A DNA stretch of 64,000 nucleotides from Reyranella aquatilis (GTDB lineage: Bacteria > Pseudomonadota > Alphaproteobacteria > Reyranellales > Reyranellaceae): NCBI RefSeq assembly GCF_020880995.1, contig NZ_JAJISD010000006.1, positions 124,001-188,000 of the forward strand, written 5' to 3'. The notes beneath the pieces were generated by a model that saw only the letters and a list, made by a program, of their open reading frames with translations, was not told the origin of the DNA and searched no databases. The position numbers and the translations under genes were made by a program. Each line of letters begins with the position of its first letter. Within the stretch, counting starts at the first letter, position 1. Shown here in pieces: positions 23,127 to 33,215 of the stretch.

Positions 23127-24264
23127 AGCTCTGGCAGCACTGCTGCCCGAGATCGGTTTCCTCGAGGCGCAGGCGGGACCCGGCAGGTTCGACGAAGCGC
23201 TGAAACGGGAGATCCTGCGGCGGATGGACCGGCTGGCCGATGGTGTGCTCGCCTATCAGCGGCACGCTGTCCGCCGGACCCTGGAAGAACCCCCCGCGGT
23301 GTGGCGCGAAGGCAATACGCGCCTGCTCGACTACGGCGCCACCCATCGCGCCGCCCGCCGCCGCGGCGCGCGCGCGGTGCTGGTCGTACCGTCGCTGATC
23401 AATCGCTGGGAAGTGCTGGACCTCACCGCCGAGAAGAGCCTGCTGCGCGCCATGGCGGCGCAGGGACTGCGGCCCTATCTCGTCGACTGGGGCACGCCCG
23501 ACGATGAGGAGCGCGGCTTCGACACGACGGCCTATGTGGGGCGCCTCGAACGGGCGCTGGCCTTCGTCGCCAAGCGGGCCCGGCGGGCGCCGGCCGTCCT
23601 AGGCTACTGCATGGGCGGCACGCTCACCGTCGCGCTGGCCGCTCGCAAGCCGCGCCGCGTCGCGGGCCTCGCACTGATGGCGGCGCCCTGGGATTTCCAT
23701 GCCGACCGGACGGGCCAGGCGTTCCTCGTCTCGACCGGGCCGCTGCTGGCCGAGGTCGCCGACCGCGTCGGCGAGTTGCCGGTCGACATCCTGCAGACCC
23801 TGTTCTGGTCGCTCGATCCGTGGCTCGCAGTGAAGAAGTTCGGCCGCTTCCTCGGCCTCGACCAGAACGGCGAGCATGCCAAGGAATTCGTGCTGCTGGA
23901 GGACTGGCTGAACGGCGGCGCGCCGCTCGCCGGTCCGACCGCGCGCGAGTGTCTCGTCGGCTGGTACGGCGACAACGTCCCGGGCAAAGGCCAGTGGGTC
24001 GTGGCGGGCCGCCGCATCGTGCCGTCGAAGATCAAGGTGCCGGCCCTGGTCATGATCCCCTCGGGCGATCGCATCGTGCCGCCGCTCTCGGCGGCGGCGC
24101 TGGCGGATCCGAAGAAGGGGCTGAAGAACGCCACGCGGATCGACCTGCCGCTCGGCCATATCGGCATGGTGGTCAGCGGCCGCGCGCGCGATCTCTGCTG
24201 GACACCGCTGATGGAGTGGCTGGGCAATCTTCCCACGCGGCGGTCCCGTGTCGTCACCGGCTAG
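22990..24264 (+). CDS. phaC: PhaC-like polyhydroxyalkanoate synthase (alpha/beta hydrolase fold)
   Basis: The 424-residue protein has the synthase lipase-like box GYCMGG with Cys207 as nucleophile, Asp in PSGDRIVPP and His in LPLGHIGMV. SLINRWEVLDL, RPYLVDWGTPDDEERG and FWSLDPWLAVKKF are also synthase-like. It would polymerise 3-hydroxyacyl-CoA into PHA on granules. I chose ATG 22990 because AAGGAG precedes it and the N-terminal RPLPLHL segment looks conserved. This start lies inside the preceding small gene. It is shorter than class I synthases (about 590), nearer class III/IV length. phaA and phaB are 2-5 kb downstream. Confidence 0.8.
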   Translation: MQARLGPRPLPLHLGTALMTWASSESAWKLLKPGSQNSSPAREPPEALAALLPEIGFLEAQAGPGRFDEALKREILRRMDRLADGVLAYQRHAVRRTLEEPPAVWREGNTRLLDYGATHRAARRRGARAVLVVPSLINRWEVLDLTAEKSLLRAMAAQGLRPYLVDWGTPDDEERGFDTTAYVGRLERALAFVAKRARRAPAVLGYCMGGTLTVALAARKPRRVAGLALMAAPWDFHADRTGQAFLVSTGPLLAEVADRVGELPVDILQTLFWSLDPWLAVKKFGRFLGLDQNGEHAKEFVLLEDWLNGGAPLAGPTARECLVGWYGDNVPGKGQWVVAGRRIVPSKIKVPALVMIPSGDRIVPPLSAAALADPKKGLKNATRIDLPLGHIGMVVSGRARDLCWTPLMEWLGNLPTRRSRVVTG

Positions 24265-25114
24265 CTCCTTCGACTGGCGTCTCCCGGCGATCTGGGCGGC
24301 GCTGCTGACCGTGTCGGTGTTTGCGCATACCCATGTCGAGATCGCCAACGAAACGGCGCGCGGCGTTGGCATGCCGTATGGCACGGCGCTGGCGATCCAG
24401 GTTTCCAGCCATCTGGTGGTCGCGGCCCTGTTGCCGGTGATCTACTGGCTGCATCGCCGCTTCCCGATCGGCGAGCGCCCGCGCAACCTCGTCATCCACG
24501 GCGCGGCCGTCGTTCCCTTCAGCATCGTCCATACGGTCGGCATGGCGGCGCTGCGCTTCGTGTGGTTCGGCGGGATATTGGGCAAGACGCACAGTTTCCC
24601 GCTCACCCTCGACCGCATGCTCTACGAGTTCGCCAAGGACATCATCGCCTATGGCCTGTTGAGCGCCGGCGTGGTCGCGCTGCGCCACTATCTGACGCGT
24701 CCGGCCGACTCTGCGGTGGCGGCCGGGGCGGCGACGCCCGAGGCGATCCCGCAGCCCCAGCAGCCCCCGCTAGCGCCGCGTCCCGAGCGCTTCGCGGTTC
24801 GTCGCAAGGGCCGGGAGATCATGGTCGAGGTCGGCGAGATCGACTGGATCGAAGCCTCGGGCAACTACGCCGTCCTCCACGTCGGCGAGGAGACCTTCGA
24901 GATCCGCTCTTCGCTGACGCGGCTGGAGGGCGAACTCGATCCTAAGCGCTTCGTGCGCGTGCACAAATCCCATCTGGTGAACATCGCCCGCGTGGTCGAG
25001 GTGACACCCTGGGTGAGCGGCGACTGGCGCATCCGGCTGCAGGGCGGTGCCGAGGTCAACCTGAGCCGACGCTACCGCCAGCGGTTCGAGGCGCTGGCCC
25101 CCGTCAGGACCTGA
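24248..25114 (+). CDS. membrane-bound LytTR-type transcriptional regulator
   Basis: The 288-residue protein has about four transmembrane helices in residues 10-150 (LPAIWAALLTVSVFA, AIQVSSHLVVAALLPVIYWL, AAVVPFSIVHTVGMAALRF, DIIAYGLLSAGVVALR). After a Pro/Gln linker comes a LytTR DNA-binding domain at about 180-285 (VGEIDWIEASGNYAVLHVG, KRFVRVHKSHLVNIARV). It uses a GTG start overlapping the phaC end by 17 bp. Such membrane LytTR proteins often control a neighbouring gene, here probably the acyltransferase downstream. The signal is unknown. Confidence 0.85.
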   Translation: MSSPASSFDWRLPAIWAALLTVSVFAHTHVEIANETARGVGMPYGTALAIQVSSHLVVAALLPVIYWLHRRFPIGERPRNLVIHGAAVVPFSIVHTVGMAALRFVWFGGILGKTHSFPLTLDRMLYEFAKDIIAYGLLSAGVVALRHYLTRPADSAVAAGAATPEAIPQPQQPPLAPRPERFAVRRKGREIMVEVGEIDWIEASGNYAVLHVGEETFEIRSSLTRLEGELDPKRFVRVHKSHLVNIARVVEVTPWVSGDWRIRLQGGAEVNLSRRYRQRFEALAPVRT

Positions 25115-25233
25115 CCGGACGTCCCGCGCCGCCCGCCGGTCGTCCCATCCTCCGCGCCGGTCGTCACAAAACGCCGAGAAATCAAAGGCTTGCGGGTTAA
25201 GGGCAGGCGGTGTCCATCCCCGGGAGCCCTGTC

Positions 25234-26418
25234 ATGCCGCCAGTCGCCCCTGTCGAACGCCGCGCCGACCTCGACTGGCTGCGCGTCCTCGCCTTCGGTC
25301 TGCTGATCTTCTACCACGCCGGCATGGCCTGGTCGGGCTGGTCCTGGCACGTCACCAGCCCCGACAGTCTGGACGGGCTGCGCGAGGCCATGCGGTTCTT
25401 GAACCGCTGGCGCATGCCGCTGATCTTCATGGTGTCGGGCGCGGCCATCGTGCTGGCGCTCGGCGATCGCACGCCGGGCGCCTTCGTGCGCGACCGGCTG
25501 AAGCGGCTGCTGCTGCCGCTTGCCTTCGGCATGGTCGTGATCGTGCCGCCGCAAGTCTATCTGGAGCGGCTGTCGCGCGGCCAGTTCGGCGGCTCGTTCC
25601 TGGAATGGCTACCGCACGCCTTCGAGGGCGTCTATCCCGGGGGCAACCTGAGTTGGCATCATCTCTGGTTCCTGGCCTACGTACTCGTCTTCACGCTGGT
25701 GCTGCTGCCGATCTTCCTGTGGGCGCGGACCGCGCGCGGCAACAGCGCCGTGGCCCAGGCCGGTGCGGTCGCGGCGCGGTATGGCCTGCAGTGGCTGATG
25801 GTCCTGCCGCTGGCCGCGTCGACCCTGTGGCTGGCGCCCGTCTCCTGGAACATCAATGGCCTGGTCGGCGACTGGAACGGGCTCGTGTCCTATGGCGCGT
25901 TGTTGCTTTACGGCGCCTTCCTCTTCGGATCGCCCGATCTGCTGCGGGCGCTGGAGCGGCAGCGCTTCGTATCGTTGCTCGTCGGCATCGCGGCCTACGC
26001 CTTCCTCTATCTCGGCTACTTCGAGGGCACCGTGCGGGCGGTGATCGAGCCGCCGGCCCGGCCGCTCTTCGCCCTGGTGTCGGGCATCAACGTCATGGCC
26101 TGGCTGTTCGCCATCGTGGGCTTCGCGCACCGCCATCTGACCCGGCGGCCCGCCTTCCTCGCGCAGGCCACCGAGGCGGTCTATCCGTTCTATCTCATTC
26201 ACCAGACCGTCACGGTGATCGCGGTCTGGGCGCTGCTGGGGGCGGGGGCGTCGCCGCTGCCGGGCTTCGTGGCCGCCGTCTTCGCGACCTTCGCAGGAAC
26301 CGGGTTGATTTACGCAGGGCTGGTGCGCCCGTGGCGCTGGGTCCGGCCGCTGTTCGGCATGAAGCCGGCCGGTCCGGTCGCCCGGCGGTCCTTGCTCCGG
26401 CGCGCGGCAGGCCTATAA
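25234..26418 (+). CDS. acyltransferase family 3 membrane protein (OpgC/MdoC-like)
   Basis: This 394-residue polytopic protein has about ten hydrophobic helices. The start [20 protein letters not shown] then AGMAWSGW is the acyltransferase-3 signature with its conserved His, and [13 protein letters not shown] and LWFLAYVL follow the family. Members transfer acyl groups to extracytoplasmic sugars or glucans. ATG 25234 is preceded by GGGAG; a GTG at 25210 is the longer alternative. It directly follows the LytTR gene, which may control it. Confidence 0.8.
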   Translation: MPPVAPVERRADLDWLRVLAFGLLIFYHAGMAWSGWSWHVTSPDSLDGLREAMRFLNRWRMPLIFMVSGAAIVLALGDRTPGAFVRDRLKRLLLPLAFGMVVIVPPQVYLERLSRGQFGGSFLEWLPHAFEGVYPGGNLSWHHLWFLAYVLVFTLVLLPIFLWARTARGNSAVAQAGAVAARYGLQWLMVLPLAASTLWLAPVSWNINGLVGDWNGLVSYGALLLYGAFLFGSPDLLRALERQRFVSLLVGIAAYAFLYLGYFEGTVRAVIEPPARPLFALVSGINVMAWLFAIVGFAHRHLTRRPAFLAQATEAVYPFYLIHQTVTVIAVWALLGAGASPLPGFVAAVFATFAGTGLIYAGLVRPWRWVRPLFGMKPAGPVARRSLLRRAAGL

Positions 26419-26452
26419 ATATCGCCAAGGGCGGCCTGCCAAGGAGGATTCA

Positions 26453-27631
<1,179 letters not shown>

Positions 27632-27655
27632 TCCCGCGCCGACGCTTGAAGGTTC

Positions 27656-27689
27656 AAACGCCCGAGGGAGAAATCCTTCGGGCGTTTTG
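27656..27689 (+). terminator. rho-independent terminator after phaA
   Basis: AAACGCCCGAGGG pairs with CCTTCGGGCGTTT (13 bp, one wobble, six-base loop) and ends in TTTTG. The symmetric A/T ends let it serve the convergent lipoprotein gene as well. Confidence 0.85.
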
Positions 27690-27693
27690 CCGT

Positions 27694-28131
27694 TCAGGGG
27701 TTGTAGTAGCTGCCGACCTGCGTTCCCTTGCGGACGAGCGCGCGGCCGTCTTCCTGGGACAGCCAGGTGAGTTCGGCGTCGTTGGTGCCCTTGGGCTTTG
27801 CCAGGAGGAACCGGGTCTCGCCCGCCACGACGGTGATAATCAGTTCGGTGCTCTCGCTGCTGCCGAAGGCGCGCAGGTCGTAGGGGTTGGGCGGCAGGTC
27901 GAGACGCATCCAGGTCGAGCCCGTCAGCCCGCCGACAGGATGGCGGCTCATCGAGATGGGAATGCTCGGCGCGTCGGGCGGGGCGGTGTCGCGCACGATG
28001 TAGAGTGCGGCCATGCCGTCCTTGGCGACGGGGAAGCTCGTCGTGCCATAGGCCTGGTACCAGGGCGAAGGCGAGTTCTGGCAAGCGGACAGGGAAAGCG
28101 CCAGCAACGCGGCGCCCAGAAACTTCTTCAT
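27694..28131 (-). CDS. small lipoprotein, DUF2846-like
   Basis: The 145-residue protein has a lipoprotein signal (FLGAALLALSLSAC, lipid Cys at 17). The mature part includes AALYIVRDTAPPDAPSIPIS, VGGLTGSTWMRLDLPPNPYD and STELIITVVAGETRFLL. This pattern is similar to DUF2846-type domains that have a beta-sandwich with no known activity. It is expected in the periplasm, anchored to a membrane. It lies just upstream of nothing obvious on its strand and convergent to phaA; the MFS gene is 43 bp upstream and may share its transcript. Confidence 0.65.
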   Translation of the reverse strand: MKKFLGAALLALSLSACQNSPSPWYQAYGTTSFPVAKDGMAALYIVRDTAPPDAPSIPISMSRHPVGGLTGSTWMRLDLPPNPYDLRAFGSSESTELIITVVAGETRFLLAKPKGTNDAELTWLSQEDGRALVRKGTQVGSYYNP

Positions 28132-28174
28132 GCAACGACCTCCGCCGCCAAATTCCGACGGACGGGCGTGTGGG

Positions 28175-29401
28175 TCAAGCCCGCGCCGGGACCTGCACCG
28201 GCGCGGGCATGGCGCGCAGCCGCGCCAGCGGCGACAGCAGGATGACGAGGGTCGACAGCGCGAACGAGACGGCGATCAGCAGCAGGGCTGCCGTCAGGCC
28301 CGCCTGCGCGGCCACCAGCCCGCCCGTCAGCGCGCCCAGCGGCCGGACGCCGTAGATCGCGGTCTGAACCGTGGCATTGACCCGGCCCATCAGCGCCGAG
28401 GGCGTCACGAGCTGGCGCACCGTCGTCTGGCAAATCAGCCAGAGCATCGGCCCGAAACCCACCAGGAAGAAGCCGGCCGCGGCCAGGACGAGGCCGTTGC
28501 CCGGCATGGCCGACAGGAAAATCAGGGAAGCGACGATCGACGCGGCCGGCCCGAAGATCAGGGTGACGAGCGGCGGCAGCCGGCGGGCGGTCAGCGGCGC
28601 CACCACGGCGCCGAGGATCAGGCCGGCGCCATAGGCCGATTGTGCGAGACCCATCTGCGCCGGATCGAGACCGAGCGGCCCCAGCGCCAGCGGCGCCCAG
28701 ATGGCGAGCAGGGCGAAGAAGGCGAAATTCCAGAAGATCGCGCACAGGCTGATGCCGCGCAGCAGCCGGTTGCGGATGACGAACGACGTGCCGAGGCGGA
28801 CGGCACCTGCGAGCGAGGGGCGCTCGCCGGCGATGGCCGGTGCAGTGCCTTCCGGCAAGGCGAGCACGCACGCCAGCGCGAGACAGGCACCGAGGGCCGC
28901 CAGCACATAGCCCCAGGTCGGCGAGAGATATTGCGCCAGCAGACCCGCCACGAACGGCGCGCCGAGACTCACGATGGCGCGCGCCAGCTCGAGGCGGGCG
29001 TTGGCGCGCGAGAGGTCGTCGGCCGGCACGAGGCTCGGCAGCAGGGACACCGAGGTCAGGACATAGACCACGGTGCCCGACGCGCCGGCGATGGCGGCGA
29101 GGCCCAGCAGGAAGACGAAGCCGGTGGCGGCCGCGGCGACGGCGGCGATCGAGGCGGCGAGGCCGAGTGCCAGCGCCACGATCAGCAGGCGGCGGCGCGG
29201 CAACCGGTCGATCCAGGCGCCGGCGGGGAGCGAGACCAGAAGCCAGGCGGCACTCTGCGCGGCCACGAGAAGGCCGAGCAGGTCGGGGCCGGCACCCAGG
29301 ACGAGGGTCGCGGTCAACGGCAGGGTGGCCAGTGCCATCTGGTCGGCGGCATGGGTCCCGGCGGCGGCGCCGAGCAGAGCGGTGAAAGGTTTCATCACCA
29401 C
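28175..29401 (-). CDS. MFS transporter
   Basis: This 408-residue protein has about twelve hydrophobic helices. The MFS loop 2-3 motif appears as GAWIDRLPRRRLLI, and a large central loop has EGTAPAIAGERPS. It resembles the MFS_3/enterobactin-exporter-type subfamily (drug or siderophore efflux). It is divergent from phaB, and with the lipoprotein gene it separates phaA from phaB. Substrate unknown. The start could also be the ATG two codons downstream. Confidence 0.8.
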   Translation of the reverse strand: MVMKPFTALLGAAAGTHAADQMALATLPLTATLVLGAGPDLLGLLVAAQSAAWLLVSLPAGAWIDRLPRRRLLIVALALGLAASIAAVAAAATGFVFLLGLAAIAGASGTVVYVLTSVSLLPSLVPADDLSRANARLELARAIVSLGAPFVAGLLAQYLSPTWGYVLAALGACLALACVLALPEGTAPAIAGERPSLAGAVRLGTSFVIRNRLLRGISLCAIFWNFAFFALLAIWAPLALGPLGLDPAQMGLAQSAYGAGLILGAVVAPLTARRLPPLVTLIFGPAASIVASLIFLSAMPGNGLVLAAAGFFLVGFGPMLWLICQTTVRQLVTPSALMGRVNATVQTAIYGVRPLGALTGGLVAAQAGLTAALLLIAVSFALSTLVILLSPLARLRAMPAPVQVPARA

Positions 29402-29542
29402 GCTTCTAGGGTGGGACGAGCGGTCGCTTCTATCCGCCGGCGGCGGTCAATTCGAATCGCCCGGTGGCATCAATCTGACGCTTGCCCGCGATGGGGGATA
29501 ACCGGCTAGACTGTTCGCGCGTCATCGCAAGGGAGGCACAAA

Positions 29543-30268
29543 ATGGCCGGACGGGTAGCAATCGTGACGGGGGGAACGCGGGGCATCGGCGCCGCCATTT
29601 CCCGGATGCTGAAGGACAAGGGCTACAAGGTCGCTGCGACCTATGCCGGCAACGACGAAGCCGCCCAGAAGTTCAAGGCCGAAACCGGCATCAACGTCTA
29701 CAAGTTCGACGTCGGCGATTTCGCCGCCTGCCAGGCGGCGGTCGGGCAGATCGAAAAGGAAATGGGGCCCGTCGATGTCCTGGTGAACAATGCCGGCATC
29801 ACCCGCGATTCCACGATGCGCCGCCTGACGCGCGACATGTGGGACGCCGTCATCGATACCAACCTCGGCTCCTGCTTCAACATGAGCAAGGCGGTGTGGG
29901 ACGGCATGAACACGCGCGGCTTCGGCCGCATCGTCAACATCGGCTCGATCAACGGCCAGGGCGGCCAGTACGGCCAGGTGAACTACGCCGCCGCCAAGTC
30001 GGGCATCCACGGCTTCACCAAGGCATTGGCGCAGGAAGGCGCGTCGAAGGGCATCACCGTGAATGCCATCGCGCCGGGCTACACCGAAACCGACATGGTC
30101 GCGGCCGTTCCGGCCAACGTGCTGGAGAAGATCGTGGCCAAGATCCCGGTCGGCCGTCTCGGCAAGGCCGACGAGATCGGCCGCGGCGTGATGTTCCTGA
30201 TCGCCGACGATGCCGGCTTCATCACTGGCTCGACCCTGTCGATCAACGGCGGCCAGCACATGTACTGA
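29543..30268 (+). CDS. phaB: acetoacetyl-CoA reductase
   Basis: This 241-residue short-chain dehydrogenase has the NADP site TGGTRGIGAAIS at 9-20, NNAG at 82-85, Ser135 and the catalytic Y148-x3-K152 (NYAAAKSG). The C-terminus NAIAPGYTETDMVAA is PhaB-like. It reduces acetoacetyl-CoA to (R)-3-hydroxybutyryl-CoA for PHB synthesis. It is followed by a clear terminator. Confidence 0.94.
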   Translation: MAGRVAIVTGGTRGIGAAISRMLKDKGYKVAATYAGNDEAAQKFKAETGINVYKFDVGDFAACQAAVGQIEKEMGPVDVLVNNAGITRDSTMRRLTRDMWDAVIDTNLGSCFNMSKAVWDGMNTRGFGRIVNIGSINGQGGQYGQVNYAAAKSGIHGFTKALAQEGASKGITVNAIAPGYTETDMVAAVPANVLEKIVAKIPVGRLGKADEIGRGVMFLIADDAGFITGSTLSINGGQHMY

Positions 30269-30311
30269 CGCAAGCTTGGTACTGACCGGGCGGCGCGGAA
30301 ACGCCAAGATG

Positions 30312-30336
30312 GGGCCGGCATGTTGCCGGCCCTTTT
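30312..30336 (+). terminator. rho-independent terminator after phaB
   Basis: GGGCCGGCA-TGT-TGCCGGCCC (9-bp perfect stem) followed by TTTT. Confidence 0.88.
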
Positions 30337-30357
30337 CATTCCTGGAGCAAACCACGC

Positions 30358-30756
30358 ATGGCCAAGCTGACCGAGTACAAGGACATGAACCCGCGGGCGA
30401 AGGCTGTGGTCGAGGGCATTGCCAGGGCACGCGGCAGCGATCCTGCCAACATCAACAACGTCTGGAAGGCGCTCGCCCGCCATCCCGACACCATGGAGCG
30501 CTTTGCCGCCGAGATGAAGGCGGTGATGGCGCCCGGCGCGCTCGACGGGCTCACCAAGGAACTGATCTATCTTGCGGTCTCGGTCGCCAACCAGTGCGAC
30601 TACTGCATCGCTTCGCACGGCACCATGGCGCGGCAGAAGGGCATGACCGAGGAGATGTTCGGGGAGTTCATGGCGGTCGTGCTGGCTGCGCAGAAGGGCA
30701 ACAAGATCGCGACGGCCTATCGTGTCCCCGTCGATGCGGCGTTCGAGGAGAAGTGA
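30358..30756 (+). CDS. carboxymuconolactone decarboxylase family protein (AhpD-like)
   Basis: This 132-residue all-helical protein has the redox-active CDYC motif (C80, C83) followed by His87 (SHGTM), typical of AhpD-like peroxidase-related proteins. Such proteins reduce peroxides or peroxiredoxins through a CxxC dithiol. It begins just after the phaB terminator and is followed after 1 bp by the tam-like gene, so the two are co-transcribed. The partner peroxiredoxin is not in the window. Confidence 0.86.
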   Translation: MAKLTEYKDMNPRAKAVVEGIARARGSDPANINNVWKALARHPDTMERFAAEMKAVMAPGALDGLTKELIYLAVSVANQCDYCIASHGTMARQKGMTEEMFGEFMAVVLAAQKGNKIATAYRVPVDAAFEEK

Positions 30757-30757
30757 C

Positions 30758-31561
30758 GTGAGCGACGGCAAATCGACGACGTGGGATGCCAATCTCTACC
30801 TGAAGTTCGCCGATCATCGCATGCGGCCGGCACTCGACCTCATGGGAAGGCTCGATCCGGCGAACGGCGCACGGCCCGGCCACGCGATCTACGACCTGGG
30901 CTGCGGCGCGGGCAACATCTCGCGCATCCTGGCGGAGCGCTTCCCGGAGGCGCCGGTCGTCGGCATCGATTCCTCGGAGGAAATGCTCGCCAAGGCGCGC
31001 AGCCAGACGGTCGATGCGCGCGTGACGTTCCAGAAGGGCGACCTCGCGCATTTCCAGCCGGATCTGCCGCCGGGCATCCTCTACAGCAACGCCGCCTATC
31101 ATTGGCTCGACGGCCATATCGACATGTTCCCCGGCCTGCTGAAGCTGCTGCCGTCCGGCGGCCAGCTCGCGATCCAGATGCCGCGCAACCACGAGGCGCC
31201 CTCGCACGCCTCGATGAAGCAGGCGGCCGAGGCCGGTCCGTGGCGCGACAAGCTCGCGAGGGTGCGTCCCATCGCGCCCGTGCTTGAGCCGGCACGCTAC
31301 TACGACGCGCTGAAGCCGCTCTGTTCCGACCTCGAAGTCTGGGAGACGATTTACCAGCAGCCGCTGACCGGCAAGGATCCGGTGGCGCAGTACACCTCGT
31401 CGACCGGCCTGCGCCCCTATCTCGAATTGCTGCAGGAGCCGGAGCGCACGGACTTCTACAACGCCTATGCGGCGCTGCTTGCCAAGGCCTATCCCACGCG
31501 ACCCGATGGCATCACGCTGTTTCCCTTCCGGCGTCTGTTCATCGTGGCGCGCCGCGCATGA
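30758..31561 (+). CDS. tam: trans-aconitate 2-methyltransferase
   Basis: This 267-residue SAM-dependent methyltransferase has SAM motif I YDLGCGAGNISRILAERFP, motif post-I VVGIDSSEEML and YSNAAYHWLDGH. The N-terminal TTWDANLYLKFADHRMRPA and the C-terminal TLFPFRRLFIVARR match Tam. Tam methylates trans-aconitate, a toxic isomer of the TCA intermediate. It starts at GTG 30758 behind GAGGAGAAG. Its stop overlaps the ATG of the next gene. Confidence 0.88.
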   Translation: MSDGKSTTWDANLYLKFADHRMRPALDLMGRLDPANGARPGHAIYDLGCGAGNISRILAERFPEAPVVGIDSSEEMLAKARSQTVDARVTFQKGDLAHFQPDLPPGILYSNAAYHWLDGHIDMFPGLLKLLPSGGQLAIQMPRNHEAPSHASMKQAAEAGPWRDKLARVRPIAPVLEPARYYDALKPLCSDLEVWETIYQQPLTGKDPVAQYTSSTGLRPYLELLQEPERTDFYNAYAALLAKAYPTRPDGITLFPFRRLFIVARRA

Positions 31562-33213
31562 GCGTTCGCCGCCTGCTCGGCATTGCGCTGCTGCTGGCCG
31601 CGGTCTGTCGCGTACCATCGGTGCAGGCGGCGCCGCAGTCGATGGTCGCGGCCGCTCACCCGCTGGCGGTGGAAGCGGGACTCGAAATGCTTCGCCGCGG
31701 CGGTACGGCCGTCGATGCCGCGATCGCGGTCCAGATGGTTCTGGGTGTCGTGGAGCCGCACGCCTCGGGGATCGGCGGCGGCGGGTTCCTGTTGCATTAC
31801 GACGGCACCAGTCGCGCCATCACCGTCTACGACGGTCGCGAGACGGCGCCTGCGGGCGCAACGCCCGGCATGTTCCTCGCGCCCGACGGAAGGCCGCTCG
31901 GTTATCGCGAGGCCGTCGCCTCCGGAATGTCGGTCGGCGTCCCGGGCCTGCTGGCCATGCTGGAACTCGCGCACAGGGAGCATGGCAAGCTCGCCTGGAG
32001 CGACCTGTTCGCGCCGGCCATCGTCGCCGCGCGTGACGGCTTTGCGGTATCGCCTCGGCTGGCGACCTGGCTGCAGAGGATGCCGACGCTGCGCGATGAG
32101 GCGGCGATCCGCGAGACCTTTTTCCATGCCGATGGATCGCCGCGCGAGCGGGGCGACCGCATCGTCAATCGCGCGCTCGCCGATACGATGGGGCTGATCG
32201 CCTCTCGCGGCGCGCGCGTCCTGTACCAGGGGCCGATCGCCGCCGAGATCGTCGGGCGCGTGCGCGGGCATCGCCGGCCGGGAGCGCTCTCCGCCACCGA
32301 TCTGGCCGACTACAAGCCGGTCAGGCGCGAGGCCGTGTGCGGGCCGTATCGCGTGTGGACCGTATGCGGGATGCCGCCGCCCTCGTCGGGCGGCATCGCG
32401 ATCCTGCAGGTGCTGGGCCTGCTGCAGCCCTTCGATATTCAACGCGACGCGCCCAACGACCTGCGCGCGGCGCACCTGATCGCCGAGGCCAGCCGGCTGG
32501 CCTTTGCCGATCGCGATCGCTACGTCGCCGATCCGGCCTTCGTGGATGTGCCGGTGGCCGGCCTCCTGTCGCCCGCCTATCTCGACGAGCGGCGCAAGCT
32601 GATGTCGCCGGACCGCAGCATGGGGAAGGTCGGCCCGGGCGTGCCGCCGGGCTATGTCGAGCGCGGCACCAGCCATATCAGCATCGTCGATCGCTGGGGC
32701 AACGCGGTCAGCTTCACCACCACCATCGAGGCGCCGTTCGGCGCCCAGATGATGGTGCGCGGCTTCATCCTGAACAACGAGCTGACGGATTTCTCGCCGC
32801 GCCCCGAGCTGGACGGGAAGACGGTGGCCAACCGGGTACAGCCCGGCAAGCGGCCGCGCTCCTCCATGTCGCCGACCTTCGTCCTCGACCGCGACGGAAA
32901 GCTGGTGGCCGCACTGGGCTCGGCGGGCGGGGCGAGGATCATCGGCGACACACTGCAGACCCTGATCGGCCTGCTCGACTGGGACCTCTCGGCCCAGGCC
33001 GCGGTCGACCTGCCGCGGGTCGCCAACCTCAACGGTGCCACGGAACTGGAGGAGGGCACGCCGATCGCCGACCAGGCCGACGCCTTGCGCAAGCTGGGGC
33101 ATGAAGTACAAGTCCGCCGGCATGAAGGCGGCCTGACGGCCATCCGGCGCACGGGCGACGGATGGGAGGGCGGCGCCGACCCGCGACGCGATGGCGTCGC
33201 CCGAGGAGAGTAG
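31558..33213 (+). CDS. ggt: gamma-glutamyltransferase
   Basis: The 551-residue periplasmic enzyme precursor has a signal peptide (LLGIALLLAAVCRVPSVQA). Thr371 in ERGTSHISIVDRWGNAVS is the autocleavage site and nucleophile of the small subunit. Large-subunit motifs GGTAVDAAIAVQMVLGVVEP and GIGGGGFLLHYD are present, with SAGGARIIGDTLQ near the end. It hydrolyses or transfers gamma-glutamyl groups, for example from glutathione. The ATG overlaps the tam stop (ATGA), and the RlmI gene follows closely. Confidence 0.93.
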   Translation: MSVRRLLGIALLLAAVCRVPSVQAAPQSMVAAAHPLAVEAGLEMLRRGGTAVDAAIAVQMVLGVVEPHASGIGGGGFLLHYDGTSRAITVYDGRETAPAGATPGMFLAPDGRPLGYREAVASGMSVGVPGLLAMLELAHREHGKLAWSDLFAPAIVAARDGFAVSPRLATWLQRMPTLRDEAAIRETFFHADGSPRERGDRIVNRALADTMGLIASRGARVLYQGPIAAEIVGRVRGHRRPGALSATDLADYKPVRREAVCGPYRVWTVCGMPPPSSGGIAILQVLGLLQPFDIQRDAPNDLRAAHLIAEASRLAFADRDRYVADPAFVDVPVAGLLSPAYLDERRKLMSPDRSMGKVGPGVPPGYVERGTSHISIVDRWGNAVSFTTTIEAPFGAQMMVRGFILNNELTDFSPRPELDGKTVANRVQPGKRPRSSMSPTFVLDRDGKLVAALGSAGGARIIGDTLQTLIGLLDWDLSAQAAVDLPRVANLNGATELEEGTPIADQADALRKLGHEVQVRRHEGGLTAIRRTGDGWEGGADPRRDGVARGE

Positions 33214-33215
33214 AA